This document shows positions 6,472 through 6,722 of a stretch of DNA of 6,722 nucleotides, one piece after another. Each line of letters starts with the position of its first letter. The stretch's first letter is position 1. The stretch spans positions 1 to 6,722 of the forward strand of contig CAZMDJ010000058.1 in the NCBI GenBank assembly GCA_964565165.1, written 5' to 3'. Source of the DNA: ZLKRG08 sp964565165 (GTDB lineage: Bacteria; Actinomycetota; Actinomycetes; Nanopelagicales; Nanopelagicaceae). The notes below the pieces were generated by a model. The model was not told the DNA's origin. It saw only the letters and a program-made list of their open reading frames with translations, and made no database searches. The position numbers were made by a program, and so were the translations under genes.

Positions 6472-6722
6472 ATGTTTGGACAGATTCGCGAAGCGTATAA
6501 AGTAACTAAGCAAGAGAAGCCATGGATTGGCGCAGCAATGGCGTTCACATTCCTAGTTGTTCTTGCGATCGGTGTTCTAGTCGGAAACTCAACTGGTCAC
6601 CCAATCTATGCCGGATTTATCTCAACCCCGCTTGCACTTCTCGCAGCGATGTTCCTATTTAGCTTTGTTGCTAATCGTGCTGCCTACTCTTCTATTGAAG
6701 GTGTTCAAGGCGCAGGCGCATC
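6472..6722 (+). CDS. DUF4191 family membrane protein, C-terminus cut by window edge
   Basis: The first 83 codons are present: MFGQIREAYKVTKQEKPWIG, then two hydrophobic segments at about 18-38 and 46-66 joined by a short GHPIYAG turn, then NRAAYSSIEGVQGAGA. The Ile-Arg-x-Ala-Tyr-x-x-Thr-Lys opening, the GHP turn between two helices and the RAAYxxIEGxxGAxA segment match the actinobacterial DUF4191 family as I know it. Those proteins are about 230-250 residues and are often encoded close to lipA. Function is unknown. The cytoplasmic C-terminal part lies outside the window. It starts 2 bp after the acyltransferase stop, so it is likely co-transcribed, although a possible own promoter overlaps the junction. 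Confidence 0.85.
   Translation, partial: MFGQIREAYKVTKQEKPWIGAAMAFTFLVVLAIGVLVGNSTGHPIYAGFISTPLALLAAMFLFSFVANRAAYSSIEGVQGAGA

Noticed and set aside
1..6722. Search for tRNA, rRNA, CRISPR arrays, insertion sequences, attachment sites and intrinsic terminators.
   Set aside because: Coding sequence fills nearly the whole window; I saw no direct repeats of array type, no transposase, and no GC-rich hairpin followed by a T run at a gene end. Both units continue past the window edges, so their terminators are expected outside.

Overview
The window looks like a gene-dense piece of a low-GC, streamlined actinobacterial chromosome. The protein sequences are actinobacterial in style: the LipA C-terminus TITQYLRPTPKHHPI, a DUF4191 gene next to lipA, and an acyltransferase with a PEATIS box. 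The DNA, however, is only moderately GC (mid-40s percent by eye). Genes abut or overlap by a few bases, and the only real gap is 53 bp. This combination fits small planktonic freshwater actinobacteria (Nanopelagicales, acI-type), but that placement is inference from style and not a database match.

Two transcription units diverge from the 53-bp gap at 4149-4201. The leftward (minus-strand) unit encodes, in order of transcription, an MMPL/RND-type membrane exporter (2031-4148), a Gfo/Idh/MocA NAD(P)-dependent oxidoreductase of the YvaA/YdgJ type (1046-2026), and an FAD-dependent amine-oxidase/phytoene-desaturase-like oxidoreductase whose C-terminus runs off the left edge (1-1049). The rightward unit encodes LipB octanoyltransferase (4202-4855), LipA lipoyl synthase (4852-5775), a PlsC-type 1-acylglycerol-3-phosphate acyltransferase (5768-6469), and the first 83 codons of a DUF4191 membrane protein (6472 to the right edge).

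LipB and LipA form the complete de novo lipoate pathway: LipB moves octanoate from acyl carrier protein to a lipoyl domain, and LipA inserts two sulfurs. The acyltransferase sits between LipA and DUF4191, which are commonly near neighbours in actinobacteria, so membrane-lipid and lipoate synthesis, both acyl-dependent, share one unit here.

Two observations deserve attention. First, LipB keeps its catalytic Lys and Cys but has lost the near-invariant RGGxxTxHGPGQ substrate-pocket signature. Second, lipB, lipA and the DUF4191 gene each have a TANNNT -10-like hexamer only 6-7 nt before the start codon and no useful Shine-Dalgarno sequence, which suggests leaderless transcripts, including from promoters inside the operon. 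The other starts, where a signal can be seen, use Shine-Dalgarno sites. No RNA genes, mobile elements, CRISPR arrays or clear terminators were seen, and no geneless stretch exceeds 53 bp.
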